The notes under the pieces: model-generated
The model's database searches: none
The model's input: only the letters and a program-made list of their open reading frames with translations
Told to the model about the DNA's origin: nothing
Translations under genes and position numbers: made by a program
In this document: piece by piece, positions 45,326-53,606 of the stretch
Layout: every line of letters begins with the position of its first letter
Position numbering within the stretch: the first letter of the stretch is position 1
Assembly: GCA_028819235.1 (NCBI GenBank)
Contig: JAPPMC010000001.1
Location: forward strand, 62,001 to 126,000
Direction of reading: 5' to 3'
Length of the DNA stretch: 64,000 nt
Source of the DNA: Bryobacterales bacterium
GTDB lineage: Bacteria; Acidobacteriota; Terriglobia; Bryobacterales; UBA6623

Positions 45326-45465
45326 TCCGCTCCGCCGCGAAGCAGAGCGAGGTCCGCCCGTGCAAGTCGTCACTTGTGGCCAGCGGGCCGGGCCTTGTTC
45401 GCGTGCGCCTTGGCGTCATCGATTCGACCGGCGCGACGGTGGGCTGCCACCAAGAGGTCAATTGA
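45310..45465. repeat. Degenerate direct repeat, left copy (larB tail plus relic TPR tail)
   Basis: Starts in the last codons of larB (ATLINRL stop) and continues into a minus-strand relic reading LLVAAHRRAGRIDDAKAHANKARPAGHK and a stop. That is a diverged copy of the end of the TPR protein encoded at 46594. Matches 46530-46687 base for base at roughly 80-85% by eye. Confidence 0.7.
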
Positions 45466-45692
45466 TCTGATAAGGGTCAGTGCCGGTAGGAAGCGGCATT
45501 TCGAATTCCATGGACGGAGATGTCGCGGCCGTCAACCTTCACAACGGGCTGCTGACCGACCGGTCCAAGAACGGAGAAACGCCAACGGTCCGACCGGGGT
45601 TGACGACGCCCCACTCTCGCCACGCTTGTTAAGACGACGCTTGCCGCCTGGTGGCCTATCCGCGCGTGCGCCAATGGAGGTAGACTGCGACC

Positions 45693-45938
45693 ATGAGGGG
45701 GGACACCAAGTGGATCATCGGCACTCTCGGGACGCTGATCCTCGCAATGGGCGGCCTCGCGTTGCAGCAGAATTGCGGACTCAAGTCGGACATTGCGAGA
45801 ATCGAGGCTGACATCGCGAGAATCGAGGCTGACATTCGCGAGTTGCGCAGCCTGCACCTACACGCGGCCACCGCGCGGCAATCCAATTTGCAAGCTGTGC
45901 CCAAGGAACAGACCAGCGACAGTCCGGGGTCCCTCTGA
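45693..45938 (+). CDS. Small membrane-anchored coiled-coil protein
   Basis: 81 residues from ATG 45693, preceded by GGAGG about ten bases upstream (45675-45679). One hydrophobic segment (WIIGTLGTLILAMGGLAL, about 7-24) is followed by a short heptad-like helix made of the 7-residue unit DIARIEA twice and DIREL. A polar tail ends the protein. The coding DNA repeats a 21-base unit (45790-45831). Small one-helix proteins of this layout are common and of unknown function; some anchor or space membrane complexes. It lies inside the repeat-flanked insert between larB and the TPR gene. Confidence 0.5.
   Translation: MRGDTKWIIGTLGTLILAMGGLALQQNCGLKSDIARIEADIARIEADIRELRSLHLHAATARQSNLQAVPKEQTSDSPGSL
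45790..45831 (+). repeat. Two tandem 21-base units encoding DIARIEA
   Basis: The unit GACATTGCGAGAATCGAGGC plus T occurs twice with one change (GACATC in the second) and begins a third time (GACATTCGCGAG). It lengthens the coiled coil of the small membrane protein by whole heptads. Confidence 0.8.
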
Positions 45939-46529
45939 GCGCCTCGATCCCAGAGTCTCAGAGCTGGCGGCGTCTCAGGGGCTTCGGCGTTTCTGCAGCT
46001 CTAAGAGGTCGTCGGGCAACTTGACCACCAGTGGCTCCGCCAGTCGATAGACGCACACAATTGCGAACGAGGACCTCGGCTTCGCCAACTCCTCGGCATT
46101 TGCTTCGAGAGTGCGGGTCGCTTACAGTACCACCGCAACGAGCGGAGGCCATGGCAGTGCGGTCCCCTCGGCTGCCATGAATGGCCAGGCGCGTAGACCA
46201 TTGATGTTCATCTGCGGCCCGAATGCGTGTTGCCAATTGAGCATGGCCTGAGCGGTCGATCAACCGACTGCTCCGCGGTTACTGCTGGCTTTCATCGGGA
46301 GCACTGTCTCCGGCTACCTGCCGTAGTCTCCCCAACAGGCTGGAATCGCGACGCGTGCCGGAACAACCCACTGTCCCGCCCTCCATCCATCCCGTGCGGG
46401 ATGTTCATTCCCGGAACGACCGCCGACCCGGCCTGAACGGCGCCGGCAGTGGATTCGCAACACCGGGTTCGTGGGCCGAGTCATCTCGCCCTCCAATTCC
46501 GGATCTGCCTTTCTGGGGCCGCCGAGCGA

Positions 46530-46687
46530 CCCTCGTCAATCGCCTCTGACCGCACCCGACGCGAAGCGGAACGAGGTCCGCCCCTGCAAATCGTCACTTG
46601 TGGCCAGCGGTCCGGGCCCTTTCCGCGTGCGCCTTTGCGTCCTCGATTCGACCTGCCCTGCGGTACGCCGTCGCCAACAGCGCGTGT
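46530..46687. repeat. Degenerate direct repeat, right copy (relic larB tail plus intact TPR tail)
   Basis: Begins with a relic of the larB 3' end (ATLVNRL and TGA at about 46527-46550) and runs into the intact 3' end of the TPR gene. It is the counterpart of 45310-45465. Confidence 0.7.
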
Positions 46688-48384
46688 AAGCTGGCGTCCG
46701 TGGGATGGTCGGTGAGCAGGTCCTCGTATATCCCAATCGCCTCTTCGAGCCGACCTTCAAGGGCCAGAGCCGTGGCCAAGTCCCGGCGAGGCTCCACTAG
46801 GCTTGGCCTAGCTCGCACCGCTTCGCGCAACGGGCCGATTGCGTCCTTCCTATTCCCTCGCAGGAAGCGGATCTTGCCCAGCAGGTAGTTCGCTGTGCCG
46901 TGTCCGGGACTCCAGGCAAGAGTTGCCTCCAGGTGTGGCACGGCCTCGTCGAAGCGCTTCATCTTGAACAACACTCGGCCGATGGCTTGATCGACAGCGG
47001 GATCGTCCGGACTGGATTGCTTCGCGGCTCGAAACTCTGCAAGGGCACTCTCGAAGTCGTACTTGGGGCCGCGTTCGAATGCCTCCCCACGTAGCAGGCG
47101 GACCCCCGGTGCATCCGGGTTGAGTTCGAACAGTCGTTCCGCTGCTTGCGATGCGAGTCCCTCGTATGTCTTTCCCAGCAGGTAGAGCGTCTCCGGATCC
47201 TCCCGATCCTTTTGCTGCACCCGGTCGAGCTGTTCCAGGGCGATTCGGAGCTCTCCCTCGGCGATCCTGCAGCGGGCCAGGATGAGCCTCGCAGCTGCCG
47301 TTTCTGGCCGACGGGCCAGCAAGCGTTCCAGAAGCTCCGCGGCCTCGGTCGCTCGGCCTCGCTTGTATGCTCCAATCGCGTCCTCAAATGTCGGCTGGGC
47401 AGCTTCCGGGCTGCGCGCAGGGACCTTGGGAGCAGGATCAACGCCGCCCGCCTTCATTGCCTCCTCCAAGAGTTCGCGGGTGACCTCATCGTTCGGCCGG
47501 TATCGTCTGGCGAGCCTAAGATGCGCCAATGCTGCCGATGCGTCGCCAACGTCCAGTTGGTACGCGCCCAGCATCAGGTGCGCCTCCGCGCTGAGCGGGT
47601 CGTTCTCGAGCTCCCGACGGAATTCGTCCGCACCCTTGTCGAAGTTTTCGCCGGCCCACAGAATCTGGCCCCTGAGCAGGTGAAGCCCGATCAAGCCCGG
47701 ATCCCGCTCTAGGGCAGCATCGGTTTCCTTCATGGCAGCCTGATCGACGCCATCCATCGCCAGCTCCTCGGCGCGCAGCAGCCGCGCAGGGGCCGACGTC
47801 CCGGCCACTGCCAGCAATTGGCGGAACCACCCGGCCGCATGCTCTGAGTAGGTCCTTGTGAGCAGGAGGAGGATCTCAGCATCGCTCTGCGCCTTCTCGT
47901 GGGCAGCTTCCAGCAGGGGGACCGCCTCGGAATGACGGCCCAACGCCCGGTACGTTGCACCGAGCCAGAACTGCGCCGCGGGCGCGCCGGAATCCCGCTC
48001 CGGTGCCCGCTCCAAGGCTTCCAGCGCCTCTTGAAAGCGGTTCGTCCGGTAGTAGCTGATGCCGAGGTAAAGACTGACCCCAGCCAGCCCGGGCTGGAGC
48101 GAGGCAGCCCGCTGCAAGGCTGCGATTGCCCCGTCGTAGTCCCCGCCGAGGTAGCAGGCTAGGCCCAGACCTCGCTGGTATTCGGGGGCGTCCGGCCGGA
48201 GCGCAGCAATCTCTGCGTACGCCGCCCTCAGCCGCGAATGGTCCTGTGCCTGCTGGGCTTGGGACACTTCGGCGAGAAGTGCCTCAACGCGCTGCTGCGC
48301 TTCGGGGCCGGACTCCGCGGTGCCCACGAGCCCCGCTCCGACCAGCGCCGACAGCCAGACTGCCCGGCACCAGGTCCCGCGCAC
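46594..48384 (-). CDS. Secreted TPR-repeat protein
   Basis: 596 residues. Signal peptide (AVWLSALVGAGLVGTAESG), then about a dozen tetratricopeptide repeats in two blocks: 25-300 and, after a Pro-rich linker (DPAPKVPARSPEAAQP), 330-590. Typical units are LGLACYLGGDYDGAIAALQRA, GISYYRTNRFQEALEALERA and LLATAYRRAGRIEDAKAHAERA. TPR arrays assemble protein complexes. GTG start. It lies 92 bases downstream of the TonB receptor gene on the same strand, an arrangement repeated at 58845-64000, so periplasmic support of the receptor is plausible. Its 3' end was copied into the larB flank (45310-45465). Confidence 0.88.
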   Translation of the reverse strand: MRGTWCRAVWLSALVGAGLVGTAESGPEAQQRVEALLAEVSQAQQAQDHSRLRAAYAEIAALRPDAPEYQRGLGLACYLGGDYDGAIAALQRAASLQPGLAGVSLYLGISYYRTNRFQEALEALERAPERDSGAPAAQFWLGATYRALGRHSEAVPLLEAAHEKAQSDAEILLLLTRTYSEHAAGWFRQLLAVAGTSAPARLLRAEELAMDGVDQAAMKETDAALERDPGLIGLHLLRGQILWAGENFDKGADEFRRELENDPLSAEAHLMLGAYQLDVGDASAALAHLRLARRYRPNDEVTRELLEEAMKAGGVDPAPKVPARSPEAAQPTFEDAIGAYKRGRATEAAELLERLLARRPETAAARLILARCRIAEGELRIALEQLDRVQQKDREDPETLYLLGKTYEGLASQAAERLFELNPDAPGVRLLRGEAFERGPKYDFESALAEFRAAKQSSPDDPAVDQAIGRVLFKMKRFDEAVPHLEATLAWSPGHGTANYLLGKIRFLRGNRKDAIGPLREAVRARPSLVEPRRDLATALALEGRLEEAIGIYEDLLTDHPTDASLHALLATAYRRAGRIEDAKAHAERARTAGHK

Positions 48385-48475
48385 CGGTTAGATCCTTGGG
48401 CGGGGCCCCACAGACGAGAGCCGTCCTGCGGAGCCCCGCAATGGGGGGCGCGTGAAGCGCCCCGTCCGCTGAGGT

Positions 48476-51400
48476 CTAGAAGTAGAACTTCGCCGCGATC
48501 TGGATTTGCCGCGCATCGCCCGTGCCGGTAATCCTACCCCACGTCGGGAAGTTGGACGGATCCCAGCCGCCGACACCAGGATTGTTGAAGTTGACGCGGT
48601 TGAAGATGTTGAAGAACTCGAACCGCAGCTGGGCGCCGATGTCCTCGGTGATCGGGATGTTCTTGTACACCGAGAAGTCAACCCCCGCGTGGCCCGGCCC
48701 CTCGATGACGTTGCGGCCCGCCGTTCCATACCCGCTGTCGTCACCGACGAAGTCTGGGAGGTTGGGCTGGGCGAACGACGCCGGATCGACCCACCTATCT
48801 GGTGTGCGTGGATAGGAGATTGCCGATCCCGACAAGTCCGGGCGTTGCTGGGTTCCCCTACCCGCGACGTTGTTGTGGTCGCCCACCAGCGTGGGCGTGA
48901 GGAAACGCCCGCTCCGCAGCTGGACGATCGTGTTGACCTGCCAGTCGTTGATGATGTGGTTGAGAGCGCCAGTCAGGCCGGTCAGTCTCGGAAGCCTCCA
49001 CACCATGTCCGCGCTGAAGATGTGTGCCCGGTGGAAGTCGGACACGCCTATCGAACCGCGCTTGTCCAGGGAGTTTTGCGCCGATGTGCCACCCCACTGG
49101 GAGTTGAGGTCCATCGACTTCGACCAGGAGTAGTTCATCCGGTAGCTCAGCCCCCTGCTGAAGCGCTTCTCCAGCTTGGTCGTCAGCCCGTGATAGCTGG
49201 ACACCGCGTCGGACTGGTTCTCGCTGAACGCACCCCAGTGGATGGGGTGCGGGCGGCGCTGCTGAATGGTCTCGCCATCGGCAGCCGGTCCGGGCACGGC
49301 ATTGTTGCCGTCGATGAAGGAGCTCAGCCTCGTGCCCTTGGAGCCGACGTAGTTGACTTCCCACATAAGGTCCTCCGCTAGCTGACGCTGGATGCCGAAG
49401 TTCCACTGCTGGATGTACGGCATGGCGTTGTCGCGTCGGGCCGTATGCTGAGCGCTCGGCCTAGAGGGATCGAGTGCCGGGAACGGGTTGTCCGACGACA
49501 CCTCGTAGAACGTCTTGTTCACGGCGCTGAAGTTCTGGCCTAGGGCGAATGGGAAGTTGCCACGCATGTGGTTCCCTTCCCAAGCGATGTTGGACCCGTA
49601 GAAGATTGAGTACCCTCCGCGGATTGTCGTCTTCTGCCCCAGCAGGTATGCGAATCCGAATCGCGGCGCCAAGTTGTTCCTGTCCGGGACGATGAAGGTG
49701 GGAGTGGTGTTCGCGGCCTCCCCGGTGATCGGGTTCGGGCCGGCGAACACGAACTGGTTGCCTATAGCGTCGAACCAAGATGCGTTCGGGGGATTGTTCC
49801 GGCTGCTGTACCATGACGTCCACTCGTACCGAAGGCCGAAGTTCATGGTCAGGTTGCGGGTCAGCTTGATGTCGTCCTGAAAGTAGATGTGCGTCAGGTC
49901 CTGCTTCATGTTGGCCTCCGTGCAGGACGAGCAGCCTGGGGCCTCGAGTGGCTGGATGCGACCGCCGGAGGACGGCACGCCGAGAAGGAAGCTGGCGTAC
50001 GAGAAGCCCGTCAGGCCGGCTGTGTCCTGCGGGTCCGATGTCGGCACGCGGTCGTGGGCCACTGAGGCGAAGACGCCGTCGTGGAGCACGTGCCGCACCT
50101 TCACGTCGGCACCGACCTTGATCGTGTGATTGCCTGCGATCTTGGTGAACGACGGTATGAACTGCCACGTCCGCTGCGGTCCTGAAACGAACGCCGTCAG
50201 CCCGGCGCCGGCGAAGCCCGAGACCGAGATGTTGATCGGGAAGTCAAAGTCCTCGCGGAATGTTCCGGGCGATCCAGCCACCAGCTGCGGGAGGCCCAGA
50301 GGTTCCGTGCGGCGCTGGATGTTGTCGGAGTTGTAGCCGAACTTGAACTCGAAGATGGATGTCGGGCTGAACATGTGCGTGTCGCTGACCGCCATGTTCC
50401 GAAACTTGTTGAAGAACGACACCTCGCGCCCGGGGAAGGACTGCGGAGACAGGTTCTCGTTGTCAGCCCACGACCAGCGCACGAAGAAGTTGTTGTTGTC
50501 GCTCACCTGGTGGTCCAGCCTGAGGTTGATCTGGTCGTCGTCGCGCCTGTCCGGGGTGGTGTTGATGAAGTTGTTCGCCTGCCCTGGGAGGTTCGGGGTG
50601 AACGGGCCGAACACCGCGTCCTGCCACGTTGTGGCGAGGCTGTGGAATCGGCTCTGGGGAATCGAGTTGTTCGCGAATGGCTGGCGAGAGAGAACGCCCC
50701 CTGGGCCCTCCTCCGTGGTAAGGATGTCGTAGATCTGGCCGATCGGGGACCCGTCGGTGTTTGTCAGGAAGGTACCGCCCCGCATCTCTTGGGTAGGTAC
50801 GGCATTGAGGATCGTGCTCTCCCGGCGGAACCGGAACGACTCCCAGTTGGCGAACCAGAACGTGCGGTTGCGTTTAACCGGCCCGCCCACGGCCGCCCCG
50901 AACTGGTTCCAGCGGAACGCAGGCCGGGTCGGCGCGAAGAAAGTGCGGGCGTCAAGCTTGTCGTTGCGGAAAAACTCGAACAGGCTGCCGTGCACCTCGT
51001 TCGTGCCGGACTTGATGGCCACGTTGACGTTCGCGCCCGCCGCGTCCCCGAACTCGGCATTCGTGATGTTCGTCTGGACGGTGAATTCCTGAATGGCGTC
51101 CAGCGATGGCCGGATCCCGTAATGCTTGAAGAAGGTCTCGTTGTTGTTCACCCCGTCCAGGGTGTAGTTGTTCTGGTCGCTGCGGTTCCCGGTCACGGCG
51201 ACAGTCTGGCCGCCAATGATGAAGAACCCGCCGGCACTCGCGCCGGGCGCGGCTCCCGGGAGCAGGAGCGTGAGCTGGGTCATGTCCCTCCCGTTCAGCG
51301 GCAATTCGACGACCTTCTCGTTGGCAACGACCGTTCCGAGCGTCGAGCGGGTCGTTTCCAGCAGCGGTGCGACGCTTGAGGAGACTTCGATGGTCTCGAC

Positions 51401-51763
51401 CACATCGCCGATCTGCAGTGCGATGTCCACGCGCACCGACTCGTTCACCCGAAGGATGATGCCCTCGGCGCGAGACGTCTTGAACCCGTCCATTTCCACC
51501 GTCAGGTCGTACGCGCCTGGCAAGAGGTTCACGACACTGTAGTCGCCCGTGGCGCTCGTCTGCACTGAGCGCGCGATGTTTGTGCTCTGGTTCGTCGCCG
51601 TGACCAGGGCTGTCGGAATGACAGCGTCTTGCGCGTCGGTGACGCGACCGACAAGTGTGCCGTATGTGTTCTGGCCCAGCGCCGTTCCCGCAAATGCGGT
51701 CAGGAGCGCCAGCGATCCCGCAATCCTGATCCAGCGGGCCGAGTGGCCCGATCTCGATTTCAC
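48476..51763 (-). CDS. Oar-like TonB-dependent receptor with carboxypeptidase-regulatory domain
   Basis: 1095-residue outer-membrane protein. Signal peptide WIRIAGSLALLTAFAGTALGQ. Carboxypeptidase-regulatory-like domain about 33-115 (GTLVGRVTDAQDAVIPTALVTATN, DYSVVNLLPGAYDLTVEMDGFK). A plug-like region follows (LPLNGRDMTQLTLLLPGAAPG, NYTLDGVNNNETFF, IQEFTVQTNITNAEFGDAAGANVNV), then a long beta-barrel. The C-terminus IQIAAKFYF ends in phenylalanine, as required for BAM insertion. The GTG at 51763 is chosen since AAGGA lies 11 bases before it and the signal peptide fits. Such receptors are numerous in Acidobacteriota and import oligosaccharides or other large molecules. Same strand as the PSD1-DUF1501 genes upstream and the TPR gene downstream. 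Confidence 0.93.
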   Translation of the reverse strand: MKSRSGHSARWIRIAGSLALLTAFAGTALGQNTYGTLVGRVTDAQDAVIPTALVTATNQSTNIARSVQTSATGDYSVVNLLPGAYDLTVEMDGFKTSRAEGIILRVNESVRVDIALQIGDVVETIEVSSSVAPLLETTRSTLGTVVANEKVVELPLNGRDMTQLTLLLPGAAPGASAGGFFIIGGQTVAVTGNRSDQNNYTLDGVNNNETFFKHYGIRPSLDAIQEFTVQTNITNAEFGDAAGANVNVAIKSGTNEVHGSLFEFFRNDKLDARTFFAPTRPAFRWNQFGAAVGGPVKRNRTFWFANWESFRFRRESTILNAVPTQEMRGGTFLTNTDGSPIGQIYDILTTEEGPGGVLSRQPFANNSIPQSRFHSLATTWQDAVFGPFTPNLPGQANNFINTTPDRRDDDQINLRLDHQVSDNNNFFVRWSWADNENLSPQSFPGREVSFFNKFRNMAVSDTHMFSPTSIFEFKFGYNSDNIQRRTEPLGLPQLVAGSPGTFREDFDFPINISVSGFAGAGLTAFVSGPQRTWQFIPSFTKIAGNHTIKVGADVKVRHVLHDGVFASVAHDRVPTSDPQDTAGLTGFSYASFLLGVPSSGGRIQPLEAPGCSSCTEANMKQDLTHIYFQDDIKLTRNLTMNFGLRYEWTSWYSSRNNPPNASWFDAIGNQFVFAGPNPITGEAANTTPTFIVPDRNNLAPRFGFAYLLGQKTTIRGGYSIFYGSNIAWEGNHMRGNFPFALGQNFSAVNKTFYEVSSDNPFPALDPSRPSAQHTARRDNAMPYIQQWNFGIQRQLAEDLMWEVNYVGSKGTRLSSFIDGNNAVPGPAADGETIQQRRPHPIHWGAFSENQSDAVSSYHGLTTKLEKRFSRGLSYRMNYSWSKSMDLNSQWGGTSAQNSLDKRGSIGVSDFHRAHIFSADMVWRLPRLTGLTGALNHIINDWQVNTIVQLRSGRFLTPTLVGDHNNVAGRGTQQRPDLSGSAISYPRTPDRWVDPASFAQPNLPDFVGDDSGYGTAGRNVIEGPGHAGVDFSVYKNIPITEDIGAQLRFEFFNIFNRVNFNNPGVGGWDPSNFPTWGRITGTGDARQIQIAAKFYF

Positions 51764-52108
51764 CTCTAGTACCGTCCTTTCGAGTTTCCAGTCAGGGCAT
51801 GCGAGGCAGATCCTTCGGCAAGCCCACGCGTCCGGTCGTCCGACGCCCACAGGATGACGGAAGCAACAGACCCCTCAGGCCGGGCGAGCAACCGCCCAAA
51901 ACCAACTAGGAACGTTTCTGTGCTCCCCAACGACCGCCCCAAGGATATGCGCCAGAAGGAAGCGCGTCAACTGGGATAGGGCGGGTCGCCGCCCTTCATC
52001 GGGTTCTCGGCTGAAATCTCGCCACTTGCGACACAGTTGGGCCGCATCAAACGCTTGTCAGACTCGATGACTCTGGCGGGGCCAAGCCGCGCCCGCGAAC
52101 CGCTCTGA
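51764..52108. other. Intergenic region with an inverted repeat
   Basis: 345 bases between the DUF1501 stop and the TonB receptor start. At 51978-51995 AGGGCGG-GTCG-CCGCCCT forms a perfect 7-bp stem with a 4-base loop; no T-run follows on the minus strand. It may attenuate readthrough from DUF1501 or be a protein site. The receptor promoter should lie to its left. Confidence 0.4.
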
Positions 52109-53590
52109 TCAGCTCAATATCTCTGTGACCACACGTGCCGGGAACTCGTCGGTCAGGCGCTCGTTCCGCCCGTCGTGGGTGTAGACAAGATCGCGGTGGT
52201 TGAGTCCGATCTGGTGCAGAATCGTCGCGTGCAGGTCGTGTACGCTGACCCGATTCTCGACAGCCTTGTAACCGATCTCGTCGGTAGCGCCGTGAACGGT
52301 TCCGCCCTTGACGCCTGCCCCCGCCAGCCAGACGGTGAACCCGGTCGGGCCGTGGTCGCGCCCGGCGACACCCGCCTCGCGGCTTTGCGCTAGCGGGAGC
52401 CTCCCAAATTCTCCGCCCCAGACCAGCAGCGTCTGGTCGAACAGCCCAGTCCGCTTAAGGTCACGGATCAGTGCCGCAATAGGCTGGTCAGTCTTGCCGC
52501 AGGCATAGCGCAGGGACTTGTCCAGGTTCTCGTGGTTGTCCCAGATTTGGCCTTCGATGTAGATTTGCACGAGCCGGACCCCGCGCTCCACAAGCCGTCG
52601 CGCCATCAGGCACCGCTTCCCATAGGAGGCGGTCCGCTCGTCGTTGAGGCCGTACATGTCCCGCGTCTGTTTGCTCTCCTGCATCACGTCAAGGGCGTCA
52701 GTGGCTGCCAGCTGCATCCGGGCGGCGAGCTCGTAGTTCATGATTCGGGCTTCGAGTTCGGAGTGGCCGACGCGGAGCTCCCGATGGCGACGGTCCATCC
52801 GGGCCAGCAAGGAACGGGCGAGATCCAATACTGGCGGAGGGTACTCTTCGTCGGGCTGAAGATTGAGCAGCGGGGAGCCCTCGGACCGGACCCTCGTACC
52901 TTGGTAAACCGGAGGCAGCCAGCCCGCCTGCCAGTTCTGGATGTGGTTCACCGGCAGTCCCTTGGGATCATCGAGGACAACGTAAGCGGGCAGATTCTGG
53001 TTCTCAGATCCGAGGGCATAGACGATCCAGGAACCGATCGAGGGTCGGCTCGAAAACTGCCGGCCGCCCTGCATGATGAAGATCGCGGGCTCGTGATTGA
53101 AGTGTGTCGTGAACGTTGACCGGATGAAAGCGATGTCGTCGACCTGGCCGGCCAAGTGCGGCAGAATCTCCGAGATCTCGATCCCCGCTTGGCCTTGCTT
53201 CGCGAAGCTATAAGGCGATGGCATGAATCCGCCGGCTTCGTTGATGAACTCGATGTCGTTGGCCAAGTCGCGCCCCGGCGGTTGGCCCTCGTATTTGGCC
53301 AACGCCGGTTTCGGGTCGAAGAGGTCGACTTGGCTCGGGCCGCCGTTCATGAAGAACTGGATCACGGACTTGGCCTTGGGCTCGAAGTGCGGCGGCCGTA
53401 CCCCTAGGTCATAGACCCGACGTTCCCCAACTGCTGCGGCTGCCGATTTCGGCATCAGCAAGTCTCGGCCCAGCAGCGATGCCAAGGCCGCACCATGAAG
53501 GCCGTCTCCGACACGCGAGAAGAAGTCCCGCCGCGAAGGCTGTTGCGCCGTGTGGCCCCTTTTTCCCCGGTGATTCCTGTACGCCTTCAT
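52109..53590 (-). CDS. DUF1501 protein, Tat-exported
   Basis: 493 residues. Twin-arginine signal QPSRRDFFSRVGDGLHGAALASLLG. DUF1501 fold (alkaline-phosphatase/sulfatase superfamily): KSVIQFFMNGGPSQVDLFDPKPAL, DIAFIRSTFTTHFNHEPAIFIMQGG, LPAYVVLDD, VRLVQIYIEGQIWDNHENL, LLVWGGEFGRLPLAQ, GRDHGPTGFTVWLAGAGVKGG, and a final VHDLHATILHQIGLNHRDL with metal-type His/Asp residues. Family members pair with PSD1 cytochromes, as here: the upstream gene ends 17 bases before this start (ATG 53590). The reaction is not known; sulfatase-like hydrolysis is an inference from the fold. An extended start (TTG 53614) would overlap the PSD1 stop. Confidence 0.94.
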   Translation of the reverse strand: MKAYRNHRGKRGHTAQQPSRRDFFSRVGDGLHGAALASLLGRDLLMPKSAAAAVGERRVYDLGVRPPHFEPKAKSVIQFFMNGGPSQVDLFDPKPALAKYEGQPPGRDLANDIEFINEAGGFMPSPYSFAKQGQAGIEISEILPHLAGQVDDIAFIRSTFTTHFNHEPAIFIMQGGRQFSSRPSIGSWIVYALGSENQNLPAYVVLDDPKGLPVNHIQNWQAGWLPPVYQGTRVRSEGSPLLNLQPDEEYPPPVLDLARSLLARMDRRHRELRVGHSELEARIMNYELAARMQLAATDALDVMQESKQTRDMYGLNDERTASYGKRCLMARRLVERGVRLVQIYIEGQIWDNHENLDKSLRYACGKTDQPIAALIRDLKRTGLFDQTLLVWGGEFGRLPLAQSREAGVAGRDHGPTGFTVWLAGAGVKGGTVHGATDEIGYKAVENRVSVHDLHATILHQIGLNHRDLVYTHDGRNERLTDEFPARVVTEILS

Positions 53591-53606
53591 GCTCGCTCTG
53601 CCCCGC

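Larger units (their letters stand above)
45466..46529. other. Segment between the two direct repeats
   Basis: About 1.06 kb containing one small supported gene (45693-45938). On the minus strand 45975-46121 is an open, start-less run with protein-like character (NAEELAKPRSSFAIVCVYRL, LVVKLPDDLLELQKRRSP, stop), preceded in frame by a TAA; perhaps a gene relic. The remainder shows nothing. Confidence 0.35.

Noticed and set aside
51978-51995. Perfect hairpin as an intrinsic terminator of DUF1501
   Set aside because: Stem is good but there is no T-run on the minus strand; recorded only as an inverted repeat.
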